Assembly: GCA_902801585.1 (NCBI GenBank)
Contig: CADCIU010000040.1
Location: 1-26,056, forward strand
Direction: 5' to 3'
From: an uncultured Lachnospiraceae bacterium
Lineage (GTDB): Bacteria > Bacillota_A > Clostridia > Lachnospirales > Lachnospiraceae
Length of the DNA: 26,056 bases
Part shown: positions 1 through 8,073 of the stretch, piece after piece
How the letters are laid out: the number at the start of each line of letters is the position of its first letter
Position numbering within the stretch: the stretch's first letter is position 1
Made by a program: the position numbers and the translations under genes
The notes under the pieces: generated by a model
The model's database searches: none
What the model was told of the DNA's origin: nothing
Seen by the model: the letters and a program-made list of their open reading frames with translations, nothing else

Positions 1-19
1 AAAGGAGGATAAGTGTCAT

Positions 20-721
20 ATGCAATACACAAAAGAAGTAGAAGACATGATTTGCGTCGCGAAAGGCCCGAATCATGGTCCTGCTCCGATTCCTGAAGAA
101 GGAAAGTGGGTCCAGGCGAAAGAGGTTAAGGACATTTCCGGTTACACGCACGGCATCGGCTGGTGCGCCCCTCAGCAGGGAGCTTGCAAACTCAGCCTCA
201 ATGTCAAGGAAGGCGTGATCGAGGAAGCCCTGGTAGAGACAATCGGATGTTCAGGCATGACACACTCGGCAGCTATGGCGAGTGAGATCCTTCCGGGAAA
301 GACCATCCTGGAAGCACTCAATACCGACTTGGTATGTGATGCGATCAACACTGCTATGCGTGAATTGTTCCTGCAGATCGCATACGGCCGCACACAGTCC
401 GCATTCTCTGATGACGGTCTGCGCATCGGCGCCGGCATGGAAGATCTCGGCAAGGGACTCAGATCCATGGTAGGCACAATGTATGGCACGAAGGCAAAAG
501 GAACCCGTTATCTTGAGATGACAGAGGGCTATGTTGTAAAGATGGCCATCGACAAAGATGATCAGGTTTGCGGCTATCAGTTCCTCAGCCTCGGCAAGAT
601 GATGGATGCGATCAAAGGCGGCATGTCCCCGAACGAAGCTTACGAGAAGAATTTGGGCACATATGGACGCTTTAAAGCAGAGGACGGAGCGGTCAAGTGG
701 ATCGATCCGCGCAAAGAATAA
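20..721 (+). CDS. IscU/NifU-like iron-sulfur cluster scaffold protein, partner of GGGtGRT protein
   Basis: The 233-residue product resembles the IscU/NifU N-terminal fold. Cysteines are spaced as in that family: C49 and C56 in GWCAPQQGACKLSLNV, C77 in ETIGCSGMTHSAA and C106 in DLVCDAIN. These match the three scaffold cysteines that hold a transient Fe-S cluster, plus one extra. It is longer than classic IscU (about 130 aa); the extra C-terminal part (from about residue 130) carries no motif I can name. AAAGGAGG about ten bases upstream supports the ATG. The downstream GGGtGRT gene starts 15 bases after the stop behind its own AGGAGG site, so the two are co-transcribed. This pairing is familiar in clostridial genomes. 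Cluster assembly is inferred from the family; the client is unknown. The gene lies at the window edge, so its promoter is not visible. Confidence 0.85.
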   Translation: MQYTKEVEDMICVAKGPNHGPAPIPEEGKWVQAKEVKDISGYTHGIGWCAPQQGACKLSLNVKEGVIEEALVETIGCSGMTHSAAMASEILPGKTILEALNTDLVCDAINTAMRELFLQIAYGRTQSAFSDDGLRIGAGMEDLGKGLRSMVGTMYGTKAKGTRYLEMTEGYVVKMAIDKDDQVCGYQFLSLGKMMDAIKGGMSPNEAYEKNLGTYGRFKAEDGAVKWIDPRKE

Positions 722-736
722 GAAGGAGGTGCAGCA

Positions 737-1756
737 ATGGCTTTGTTTGAAAACTATGAAGGACGTATGCCCCAGCTGCAGCCCGTTCTTGACAAGTACG
801 GTTTCGCCAGCTTTGAGGATGTGAAGGCTTTTACAAATGGCAAGGGCGTAGATGCTTACAGTATCGTAGAGAGCACACAGCCGATTTGCTTTGAGAACGT
901 AAAATGGGCTTATGAGCTCGGCGCAGCGATCGCGATGAAAGAGGGCGCGACGAAGGCTGCCGACGCTGCTAAGTGGATCGGCGTAGGACTGCAGGCATTC
1001 TGCATCCCCGGATCTGTTGCAGATCAGCGTCAGGTCGGTATCGGCCACGGCAATCTCGGCGCAATGCTGCTCGACGAGGAGACCGAATGTTTCGCTTTCC
1101 TCGCAGGACACGAGTCCTTTGCAGCTGCAGAAGGCGCGATCAAGATCGCTCTTAACGCTAACAAGGTTCGTACGAAACCGCTCCGCGTCATCCTGAACGG
1201 ACTTGGAAAAGATGCAGCTATGATCATCAGCCGCATCAACGGTTTCACCTATGTGCAGACCAAGTATGACTATCTGTCCGCAGATGTCAAAGAAGACCAC
1301 GCTCTGACCATTGTCAACAAGACCGCTTATTCCAACGGCGATCGTGCAAAGGTCAACTGCTACGGCGCAGACGACGTCCGTGAAGGCGTTGCGATCATGT
1401 GGCATGAAGGCGCGGATGTTTCCATCACCGGCAACTCCACGAACCCCACACGTTTCCAGCATCCTGTAGCAGGCACATACAAGAAAGAGCGCTGGGAAGC
1501 AGGCAAGAAGTATTTCTCAGTCGCTTCCGGCGGCGGCACAGGCCGTACACTGCATCCCGATAACATGGCTGCAGGTCCCGCTTCCTACGGTATGACAGAT
1601 ACCATGGGCCGTATGCACTCCGACGCGCAGTTCGCAGGATCCTCCTCCGTTCCCGCGCACGTCGAGATGATGGGCTTCCTTGGCGCAGGCAACAACCCTA
1701 TGGTCGGTATGACTGTAGCAGTAGCAGTTGCTGTTCAGGAGGCAATGTCCAAATAA
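737..1756 (+). CDS. GGGtGRT family protein
   Basis: The 339-residue product carries the eponymous GGGTGRT motif (residues 265-271) inside SVASGGGTGRTLHPDN. It has four cysteines (C51, C89, C118, C208) and a glycine-rich C-terminus (GFLGAGNNPMVGM). The family is named after the motif and has no established biochemical role that I know of. I see no signal peptide; the hydrophobic AVAVAVA stretch near the end is too short for a membrane anchor, so a cytosolic protein is likely. AAGGAGG sits seven bases before the ATG. It follows the Fe-S scaffold gene in one operon, which suggests the cysteines accept a cluster from that partner; this is inference. A strong terminator follows. Confidence 0.85.
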   Translation: MALFENYEGRMPQLQPVLDKYGFASFEDVKAFTNGKGVDAYSIVESTQPICFENVKWAYELGAAIAMKEGATKAADAAKWIGVGLQAFCIPGSVADQRQVGIGHGNLGAMLLDEETECFAFLAGHESFAAAEGAIKIALNANKVRTKPLRVILNGLGKDAAMIISRINGFTYVQTKYDYLSADVKEDHALTIVNKTAYSNGDRAKVNCYGADDVREGVAIMWHEGADVSITGNSTNPTRFQHPVAGTYKKERWEAGKKYFSVASGGGTGRTLHPDNMAAGPASYGMTDTMGRMHSDAQFAGSSSVPAHVEMMGFLGAGNNPMVGMTVAVAVAVQEAMSK

Positions 1757-1770
1757 GACTTAGGCGTATG

Positions 1771-1803
1771 AAGGCTCCCGAAGTATCTTCGGGAGCCTTT
1801 GTC
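1771..1803 (+). terminator. Rho-independent terminator of the scaffold/GGGtGRT operon
   Basis: A perfect 13-bp stem (1771-1783 with 1787-1799, AAGGCTCCCGAAG pairing with CTTCGGGAGCCTT) closes on a TAT loop and runs into TTT. It starts 15 bases after the GGGtGRT stop codon. The stem is long and G+C-rich; the T tract is short. Confidence 0.88.
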
Positions 1804-1841
1804 ATGTTACGGATCAATTTGAAACCGGAAAGGATATAAAA

Positions 1842-2306
1842 ATGGACCACGCAGAGAAGGCCAGGCAGCTGTTTCTGGAGGGTTACAATTGTGCGCAGGC
1901 CGTAGTATGCGCTTTCGAGGACATGACCGGGCTGGATCGGGAGACATCCGCGCGTCTGGCTTCCTCCTTTGGCGGAGGCATGGGGCGGCTGCGGGAAGTC
2001 TGCGGAACAGTGAGCGGCGCGCTCCTTGTTCTGGGACTGCTCTGCGGTTACTCGGACCCGAAAGACCCCGGGGCCAAAATAGAGCATTACCATTTGGTAC
2101 AGGAATTTGCCCGACGATTTCGTGAGATCAACGGGACGATCATTTGCCGGGAACTGCTCAAAGGCGTCAGGACAAAACCGGGAAACGACCCGGAGGAGAG
2201 GACACCGGCGTATTATGCCGCAAGGCCCTGCCTTCGGCATGTGGGTGAAGCGGCGGCAATCGTCGAGGAACTGATCAGAGAAGATTCTTCATGCTGTCCA
2301 AACTGA
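1842..2306 (+). CDS. C_GCAxxG_C_C family redox protein
   Basis: This 154-aa protein fits the small C_GCAxxG_C_C family, putative redox-active cysteine proteins. It has C17 in EGYNCAQAV, then GGGMGRLREVCGTVSGALLV with C54, then C68, C102 and a cysteine in RPCLRH near residue 128. The canonical CGA is CGT here. The family is cytosolic and poorly characterised; the cysteines may form disulfides or bind a metal. AAAGGA lies upstream of the ATG. The gene stands alone after the preceding terminator. Its last 32 bases overlap, tail to tail, the end of the minus-strand ATPase-like gene, with no terminator between them. Confidence 0.85.
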   Translation: MDHAEKARQLFLEGYNCAQAVVCAFEDMTGLDRETSARLASSFGGGMGRLREVCGTVSGALLVLGLLCGYSDPKDPGAKIEHYHLVQEFARRFREINGTIICRELLKGVRTKPGNDPEERTPAYYAARPCLRHVGEAAAIVEELIREDSSCCPN

Positions 2307-3228
2307 AATAAATGGTCGAAATATTGTGATAGAGCGCCGAAGTTGCCGGCGGTATGATTCCAAATAGTCCGAGCGCGATCAGTCCTCCGTTGAAGAGCAT
2401 GATGCGCCGGTAGTTGTTGTCGATCCTGTCCATCAGGCGATTGCTGATGCGCCGCAGAACGATCAGTTCCCGCAGATCATCCGCAGAGACCGTGATATCG
2501 GCGATCTCTCCGGCTATGACTACGCCGTCGAGCGGAATGACATTGCCTGTCCGCACAATGACGTGATCGCCCGGCTCGATCCTGCTGACGGGGATCAGTA
2601 CCTCCCCGTCTTTCTCTGTTTTGACCCATGCGTTGTCGATATTTATATACATGCGGCGCGCGAGGTCGTCAACGGATCTTTTATGTGTCCACTCTTCCAG
2701 AAGCGCGCCGGCGTCCAGCAGGAACATGACGGATCCTGCAGTCGACCAGTTTCCGCGCAGGATTGACACGGAGATCGTCGTGGCGTCCAGAACGGGAACC
2801 TCGAGCTTTCCTTTTTGCAGGCATTTAAGAGCACTGCCAAAATAGTGCACTGCCTTGGTTAAGCAGACCAGATTCCGGATTACGGGCGGCAGAACGAACA
2901 TGCAGGCCGCACGGCGGGCTACAAGAAAGAACAGTTTGTCCTCAAAAGTTCTGTTTAGTTCCCGCCCTGTGTGGTCCGGCACGTCCACCTGGGACCTTGT
3001 AAAATCGAAGTCCGCCAGCGCCGCCACTAAAGTGTCCCTGACGCCCTCCGTTTCGGGATCGAACAGGATCGTTGCGTCCGTTGTGCGCTCGGAAACCGTC
3101 ACTTTCACGACGCCTTCCTGCGAGAGCAGATAATAATGAAGCCGGTCTGCCTGCGCGCCTGTCATTCGTCTGACTGACATCCGCACACGCATCCGGCCGC
3201 GGGTTTCATGTAGAATTCTGCAATTCAT
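2275..3228 (-). CDS. Metal-type P-type ATPase remnant lacking the catalytic core (in-frame internal deletion)
   Basis: The 317-aa product has the front of a clostridial heavy-metal P1B-like ATPase: an HMA-like domain (about 1-80), membrane segments (about 95-180), and the start of the actuator domain (RIEPGDHVIVRTGNVIPLDG, 216-235). At residues 240-242 (VVIAGE then IADITVSADDL, near base 2506) it jumps to the extreme C-terminus, with the last helices and a tail ending SLDSMKNLL. The TGES loop, DKTGT phosphorylation site, nucleotide-binding domain and GDGxND hinge are all absent. Full-length relatives are about 650-700 aa, so some 350-400 residues are missing, yet the frame is kept. It cannot hydrolyse ATP by the normal mechanism. 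It starts 19 bases after the DUF6110 gene, its usual partner. It is either an in-frame pseudogene or a repurposed membrane protein. Confidence 0.8.
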   Translation of the reverse strand: MNCRILHETRGRMRVRMSVRRMTGAQADRLHYYLLSQEGVVKVTVSERTTDATILFDPETEGVRDTLVAALADFDFTRSQVDVPDHTGRELNRTFEDKLFFLVARRAACMFVLPPVIRNLVCLTKAVHYFGSALKCLQKGKLEVPVLDATTISVSILRGNWSTAGSVMFLLDAGALLEEWTHKRSVDDLARRMYINIDNAWVKTEKDGEVLIPVSRIEPGDHVIVRTGNVIPLDGVVIAGEIADITVSADDLRELIVLRRISNRLMDRIDNNYRRIMLFNGGLIALGLFGIIPPATSALYHNISTIYFSLDSMKNLL

Positions 3229-3247
3229 CCTGACTCACACTTTTCTC

Positions 3248-3544
3248 TTACTCTGCAGCCTCATTCGCAGCCGAAAGGATCGCTTTGGCATCCTCGATCT
3301 GCCTCGCTTCTTCCTGCGCATACCGCTTCTCGTTCAGCTCCTTTGCTTCCGCCGCAATGTCGCCGCAGTTCTCACGGATCAGGGAGACGTCTTTCACCAC
3401 CTCGTCCTTCATGCGCAGCACTGCCGCAGTGCCGTGTGTATAGGCTTTCTTAGCATCTTTACTTGTCAAAATACGGATTCCGTAAGATCCGAGAAGGATC
3501 CCTGCTCCCAGCCAGCCGCACTTCTTCCATTTGATGTCAAACAT
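3248..3544 (-). CDS. DUF6110 family small membrane-anchored protein
   Basis: I place the start at the ATG ending at base 3544, giving 98 aa, because GGAGG lies six bases upstream; an upstream in-frame ATG (3595) has no such site. The protein begins with a short charged stretch, then one hydrophobic segment (GWLGAGILLGSYGIRIL, about 8-25). A lysine-rich SKDAKKAYTHGTAAVLRMKD follows, then a charged, probably helical tail rich in E and K. This matches what I remember of DUF6110 proteins encoded directly upstream of metal P-type ATPases. The function is unknown; a small subunit or chaperone of the ATPase is only an inference. It is the first gene of the operon with the decapitated ATPase. Confidence 0.7.
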   Translation of the reverse strand: MFDIKWKKCGWLGAGILLGSYGIRILTSKDAKKAYTHGTAAVLRMKDEVVKDVSLIRENCGDIAAEAKELNEKRYAQEEARQIEDAKAILSAANEAAE

Positions 3545-3590
3545 ACACAACCTCCATTCAGCCTTTTGGCATTTCAAATATTTATCCTTT

Positions 3591-3599
3591 ATCATAGCA
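3591..3599 (-). promoter_or_regulatory. Extended -10 promoter for the DUF6110/ATPase operon
   Basis: Read on the minus strand the sequence is TGCTATGAT, a TGn-extended -10 element, about 47 bases upstream of the chosen DUF6110 start. No good -35 hexamer lies 16-18 bases further up, as is common for extended -10 promoters. Confidence 0.4.
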
Positions 3600-3660
3600 A
3601 GCAGCGTTTTGAGAATTCTACTCCGAAAAGGCTGATTCTAAATTTTTTTATGATACGAGA

Positions 3661-3692
3661 GACCGGATCATATGCCTGACAGGGATCCGGTC
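3661..3692. repeat. Inverted repeat overlapping the stop codon of the FG-GAP-like gene
   Basis: GACCGGATC (3661-3669) pairs perfectly with GATCCGGTC (3684-3692) around a 14-base loop. The right arm includes two bases of the TGA stop of the minus-strand gene. On the minus strand the hairpin is not followed by a T tract, so it is not a canonical terminator; it may be a weak terminator or an mRNA 3' stabiliser. Confidence 0.4.
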
Positions 3693-4755
3693 ACTCTGAG
3701 AACTCATAATATGCGACTTCATCGATCTCCCGGTTGGTCCCCACTACGATCTCCTTGCCGTCGCTTCTCTTGAAATGCATGGCATTAGCCATTCCGGTGT
3801 CGGAATCGAAGGTCTCCGCGCGGTAGTCGCCGGCTTCTGCGTCCCATGTGATCGCGATGGAGCGTCTGGTTCCCTTACGCCAGCCTACGATCCAGGTGGG
3901 TCTGCCGAGGATCATGTCCGCCCAGGTCGCGTGGATCATCTCTGTCTCCTTTTCGGGAGCGCTGTATTTCCATTGAGGAACATAACGGCCGAACGCATCC
4001 TGATGCCAGATGGTGAGGGAATTGCCGTGGAAGGGGCTGATCAGGCCCAGCTCGAGCCTGCCGTCGCCGTCAAAGTCAATGAGGACCGTATCGCTGGAGG
4101 GAACCGGGAGGAGATTCGTCACGGTCCACTGAGAGCCGCGGACTCTGGGAGGTTCCATAAGGAAAGTGCCCTGCTCGCATCCGACTACAGCAGCCTCATG
4201 TCCGCCCCAAACAGCCTTGGAGAAACCGTGGTTTCTGAGCATGCCATCGTGTACAAGGGAGAGCTCGAGAAGATGACCGTCGTCAAATGCGGACAGGTCA
4301 TCGGGGAGCTCCGCCGCGAAGCACGCGCCTGCAAAGCGCCAGTCATTCTTATAAGAATGGCCGCTCTTGAGGCAGCAGACGAGCAGATATTTGACACCGG
4401 CTCTCCTGAGGATGCCGAAGCGATGAACAAAAGGTGTCTCGCAAAGGGTCCTCACCTCCCAATCCCCTTTGCCCCGGCGTGTCACGATGACGATCTTCGC
4501 GTCTGCGGAGTCGTCGGGAGAGTAGAACTTGTGGATGGCGAGAAACTGACCGTCCGCGCCGGGGACCTGGGCCATGGTCATAACGCCGCCGGGCTCGTCC
4601 CATACCTTCTCGAGGAGTTCGCCTTCTTCGGAGAAGAGATAGCAGGGATCGTGCTGCTCCGCCGCCGCGACAAAACAGCGCCTGCCCTCAACGGTGACTT
4701 CGGACATGGCGTAGCATTTGTTTAAGTTGCAGATCACTCTTTTTTTAACATGCAT
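3691..4755 (-). CDS. FG-GAP/VCBS-like beta-propeller protein, apparently cytosolic
   Basis: This 354-aa protein has no signal peptide or membrane segment. Residues 227-237 read DFDGDGRLELG, the calcium-loop signature of FG-GAP/VCBS propeller blades. Repeated short beta-type segments (for example WGGHEAAVVGCEQGTFLM and the KEIVVGTNREIDEVAYYEF end) fit a propeller of several degenerate blades. Such domains usually bind ligands or proteins outside the cell, so the missing export signal is odd. The start is supported by AAAGGA upstream. It begins five bases after the transglutaminase stop, so it is the last gene of the moxR-DUF58-transglutaminase run. I do not recognise a specific function. Confidence 0.6.
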   Translation of the reverse strand: MHVKKRVICNLNKCYAMSEVTVEGRRCFVAAAEQHDPCYLFSEEGELLEKVWDEPGGVMTMAQVPGADGQFLAIHKFYSPDDSADAKIVIVTRRGKGDWEVRTLCETPFVHRFGILRRAGVKYLLVCCLKSGHSYKNDWRFAGACFAAELPDDLSAFDDGHLLELSLVHDGMLRNHGFSKAVWGGHEAAVVGCEQGTFLMEPPRVRGSQWTVTNLLPVPSSDTVLIDFDGDGRLELGLISPFHGNSLTIWHQDAFGRYVPQWKYSAPEKETEMIHATWADMILGRPTWIVGWRKGTRRSIAITWDAEAGDYRAETFDSDTGMANAMHFKRSDGKEIVVGTNREIDEVAYYEFSE

Positions 4756-4760
4756 ATCTT

Positions 4761-7076
4761 TTATCCTTTCATATTTGAATCCAGCCGCTCGCGGACCTGC
4801 CGGGCCAGCTCATTCTCCCGGTCTGAAACGGCGGGATGGCCGCCGCCGTATATGACCCGGTAATAGGTATCAAAAACGCTCTGCAGATCCGGTCTGAGGT
4901 CATCCGGCGCCAGGTTGATATAGTCAGACAAGAGGCCCCGGTCGATGAAGTCACCGGAAGCGCTTTTGCGGATCAGTTTCCGGATCATATCCACATCCGT
5001 GATAAACTGCTTTTCGGGCGTGCCGTATTTGTAGCGGATCAAACCGATCAGGCGGCGGCCCGCGATGAGTGCGGCAAGGAGCAGGGCGATGCAGAGGACC
5101 ACAGGCCCCGAGATCCGAAGGATCTGCAGGGCAGTATTACCGGATTGCTGCTTTTCCCTTTCCGTATCCTCGCCGGCATCGGGAGCGGGCGGCTCAGGCA
5201 GATCATGGGCAGCCGGCCGGGGATCTTCCGCAGCCGGTCCCGGCGCCTGTCTGTGCCAGGTGTATTCCTCTGACGCTTTACAGGAAGCAGTAGGTTCAAA
5301 GGGCACCCAGCCGATCCGGTCCAGATACGCTTCGGGCCAGACATGGGAACAGCTCCCGGCTACCTCGTAGCAGTCCTGCTGCTCGAAGGGGAAGACGAAG
5401 CGGTAGCCCGGGACAGCTCTCGCCGGGATACCTGCAAGCCGGAGCAGCATGACCATGGATGAGGTGTAGTGCACACAATACCCTGAACCCGTCTCAAAGA
5501 GAAAACGGTCCGCTATATCGGACATGCCCGCGGAACTGCTCATGTCCGAATGAGGGTCATGGCCGCCGGAAGCATTCAGGTTATAAGGGTATTTCCTCAA
5601 ATAAGCTTCGATCCGCAGGCATTTTTCGTACTCGCTTTGGACGCCGTCCGTGAGTTCTTCTGACAGTTCCTGCATGCGGCTTCCGGCGCCCGCAGTATCC
5701 AGGCAGGCCGTCAGCTCATCGGGAGGATCCTCCTTTAGGAGGGCGTCGTATTCATTCCCGGTAAGGATGTCTCCGAGCTCGATCCCAAACAGCTCCATCG
5801 CGTACGCGCAGGCCTCTTTGAAGGACAGGCTGTCTGTCTGTGTCTGCGCTGCGGCCTCTCTGAAAAGGCCGGCCAGGTAAGGGCTTCCGTAGTCGATGTC
5901 CAGATATTCGGCCTCCAGTCTGTATCCCTTTTTGTGCGCGGAAGCGCTGACGCCGCTCTCTATTTTGACTTTGCCGTCTTTGTTTTGCCCTGTAAAGATG
6001 AGGACAGAGCCCGCCGGCGCTATTTCATCGAAAGTATCGAGGTAGGCGTATTCCACACTGATCTCCGAGATTTTTGAAAAAAGCGCCGCATGCTGACGGT
6101 CAACGCCGCGGGCGTGAAGAAACCGCAGAAAGCGCACCAGCTGCCCCTTGTCTGCGGGCCGGCCGCCCGTCAGGTAAAGGAGACGGCGAACGCGCTTCTT
6201 CGCGGATGTTTCAGCGTCAATGTAAGTGAAATAAGGTTTCTCGCCGGTCCGGAGAATAAGCTGGGACCTCTGAGAATCACTGACGCTGCCGCCGGTCATG
6301 TTCAAAGAGCTGTAACCCGTCGTATAAGTGCCGTTGTTCAGGCCGGAAAACAGATAGTAGGAAGCGCTGTCGGCAAGGCCCGCGGCCCTGCGGACCAGCT
6401 GCTCGCCCGCATTTACGAGGGGCGACCAGTCGATCGGTTCTTTTTCCATGGGGATCAGCATCAGAAGGGCTCCGAGCAGGACAAAATAGTGCAGAGGGAA
6501 CGCTTCACCCTTCCCTGCAGCTGTCAGCTTCTGCAGGGATGAAAGGGTAAGGACCACAAGGGAGACGAACATGATCTTGTCTGCAGTAAATTCGCCCGCA
6601 AAGGCACGCCCGCTCAAAAAGAGACAGAGGGCGGCGGCGTCCAGGACAAAAGCACCCCAGAGCTGCAGGAGATCCTTTTTTGGCACAAAGTCAAAAAACA
6701 GTCTGGCAGCTGCAGCCGCGGCCAGCGCGCAGGAGAGAAACGGGGAAAGTTCCGTCCTTGTCATCAGAAAGAGGAGAAGTCCGGCGGGAACAAGAGAGAG
6801 GAGGGCGGGCGCGCGTCCGTCCGCAAAAAGTCCGATCATGTATTCGAAGAGGCCGGTCAGGAAGAAAAACAGGGTGAAGGCCACGGCAAAGAGACCCCTG
6901 GGAAGAGGTTCGTTTCCCGGGGCGTAAATGCCCCCTGAAGCGAGCAGGTAAACTTCTGCGCACAGGATGACCAGGGAGACTGAAAAGAGATATGTCCTGC
7001 ATTCACTCAAAAACAGTGAATGGATCTTGTCCCGGTTCGGGATCTTCCCGAATAAGAATCCAGGTATCGTCTTCAT
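4761..7076 (-). CDS. Membrane-bound transglutaminase-like protein
   Basis: The 771-aa product starts with about six to seven hydrophobic segments (residues 30-210), followed by a large extracytoplasmic part. The transglutaminase-like core has a Cys-His-Asp triad: C534 in ETGSGYCVHYTSSMVMLLR, H578 in CSHVWPEAYL and D586 in LDRIGWVPFEPTA. A Pro/Glu-rich linker (605-645), one more membrane helix (about 652-676) and a cytosolic C-terminal domain follow. The layout matches TgpA/DUF3488-type proteins, which occur with MoxR ATPases and DUF58 proteins. The substrate is unknown; a protease or transamidase acting on envelope or exported proteins is the usual suggestion. GAGGAG lies nine bases before the ATG. 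The gene overlaps the end of the DUF58 gene by 74 bases. Confidence 0.88.
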   Translation of the reverse strand: MKTIPGFLFGKIPNRDKIHSLFLSECRTYLFSVSLVILCAEVYLLASGGIYAPGNEPLPRGLFAVAFTLFFFLTGLFEYMIGLFADGRAPALLSLVPAGLLLFLMTRTELSPFLSCALAAAAAARLFFDFVPKKDLLQLWGAFVLDAAALCLFLSGRAFAGEFTADKIMFVSLVVLTLSSLQKLTAAGKGEAFPLHYFVLLGALLMLIPMEKEPIDWSPLVNAGEQLVRRAAGLADSASYYLFSGLNNGTYTTGYSSLNMTGGSVSDSQRSQLILRTGEKPYFTYIDAETSAKKRVRRLLYLTGGRPADKGQLVRFLRFLHARGVDRQHAALFSKISEISVEYAYLDTFDEIAPAGSVLIFTGQNKDGKVKIESGVSASAHKKGYRLEAEYLDIDYGSPYLAGLFREAAAQTQTDSLSFKEACAYAMELFGIELGDILTGNEYDALLKEDPPDELTACLDTAGAGSRMQELSEELTDGVQSEYEKCLRIEAYLRKYPYNLNASGGHDPHSDMSSSAGMSDIADRFLFETGSGYCVHYTSSMVMLLRLAGIPARAVPGYRFVFPFEQQDCYEVAGSCSHVWPEAYLDRIGWVPFEPTASCKASEEYTWHRQAPGPAAEDPRPAAHDLPEPPAPDAGEDTEREKQQSGNTALQILRISGPVVLCIALLLAALIAGRRLIGLIRYKYGTPEKQFITDVDMIRKLIRKSASGDFIDRGLLSDYINLAPDDLRPDLQSVFDTYYRVIYGGGHPAVSDRENELARQVRERLDSNMKG

Positions 7077-8073
7077 TGGTTCTGCTCCTCAGATCGGCTG
7101 TCAGGGCCAGGAACTGCTCATAGTCCTGTCGGGAGTAATAAAAAATACCGTCTGCCGCGATGCTGTAAAATTCCATGAAGGTCTCATAGGAATCCGCAGT
7201 GGAGTGTGTCACTTTGCCGGCCGGAAAGATCAGACGGACCGGTATGCCCCGGCCTGCGAAATGCCATACGGCGGACACGGAAAACTCAAGGAAAAAATCG
7301 CGCCTCTTAAGGGATTCAAGGTCCTGTTCCCTGTCCGGGGCATAGGCGGCCTGCATCAGGATCGTGACAGTGCGCTTTTCCATTTTGTCGGGCACGCGGG
7401 TCACCGGCGTTCCGAGCCTTGCGGAGACTTTCCAGTTGATGGAGGACAGGGCATCGCCCCGCTGATAGGGGCGCATGTCGCTTCCGGGCGTTTCTTCCGA
7501 CAGGCGGCTGCTTCTAAGGCCGGTGTTGTTGACCCGGTTTTCCAGGTCCAGGACGCGGTCCGCGAGGTCGGTGACCGGCGGACTGACCGCCGCGCGGAAG
7601 GTGTAGGGAACATCCAAAGCTGCAGTAAACAACGCGAACGGATCTGTAAAAGATACGCTGTGAACGCCGACGTCATAGGAGCCGGCGTAAAGACAGCTGA
7701 TCCCGGAAACAAGCTCCCGGCTCTCCCCGGCCCTGAGGGAAAGCTTCCGGCCGTCCTCAATCTCGTAGAGGGTGCATCTGTCGCTGTAGACGTTAAGGCC
7801 CATGGCGTGGATGGGGAGAAAGCCGGCGTTCTCTATTTTGACACGGTACCTGTGGTCTTCGCATCGGACCGGCCTGTGGACCTCGATTTCCTGATAAATA
7901 CGCAGAAAAACAAAATTGGCGAAGATGTACAGCGCGGAGAAGGGAAGCAGCAAAAGCACGGCGTAGAGCCATGCGAAGGAGGCAGGACCTCCATAAAAGC
8001 TGGAAAAGACGAGGCTCCCTGCCAATATTGCAAAATACAGAATTACGCGCCTTAGGTGAAAACGGATCTTCAT
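7003..8073 (-). CDS. DUF58 domain-containing membrane protein
   Basis: I chose the ATG ending at 8073 (356 aa) because it overlaps the moxR stop as ATGA, a typical coupled start; the longer open frame runs antisense-free only into moxR and has no start signal. Two N-terminal helices (about residues 9-58) precede a beta-rich middle. The DUF58 signature follows at 203-221, YQRGDALSSINWKVSARLG. DUF58 proteins are routinely encoded beside MoxR ATPases and transglutaminases and may carry a von Willebrand A-like fold; their biochemical role is unsettled. This gene sits between the two and probably forms the membrane arm of the same complex (inference). Confidence 0.88.
   Translation of the reverse strand: MKIRFHLRRVILYFAILAGSLVFSSFYGGPASFAWLYAVLLLLPFSALYIFANFVFLRIYQEIEVHRPVRCEDHRYRVKIENAGFLPIHAMGLNVYSDRCTLYEIEDGRKLSLRAGESRELVSGISCLYAGSYDVGVHSVSFTDPFALFTAALDVPYTFRAAVSPPVTDLADRVLDLENRVNNTGLRSSRLSEETPGSDMRPYQRGDALSSINWKVSARLGTPVTRVPDKMEKRTVTILMQAAYAPDREQDLESLKRRDFFLEFSVSAVWHFAGRGIPVRLIFPAGKVTHSTADSYETFMEFYSIAADGIFYYSRQDYEQFLALTADLRSRTNEDDTWILIREDPEPGQDPFTVFE

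Noticed and set aside
251..1462. 403-codon open frame on the minus strand opposite the scaffold and GGGtGRT genes
   Set aside because: It is antisense to two clearly real genes, spans their junction, and has no recognisable domain or ribosome site.
3775..4725. 316-codon plus-strand frame opposite the FG-GAP-like gene
   Set aside because: Antisense shadow with no ribosome site; the minus-strand frame has the calcium-loop motif and a coupled start.
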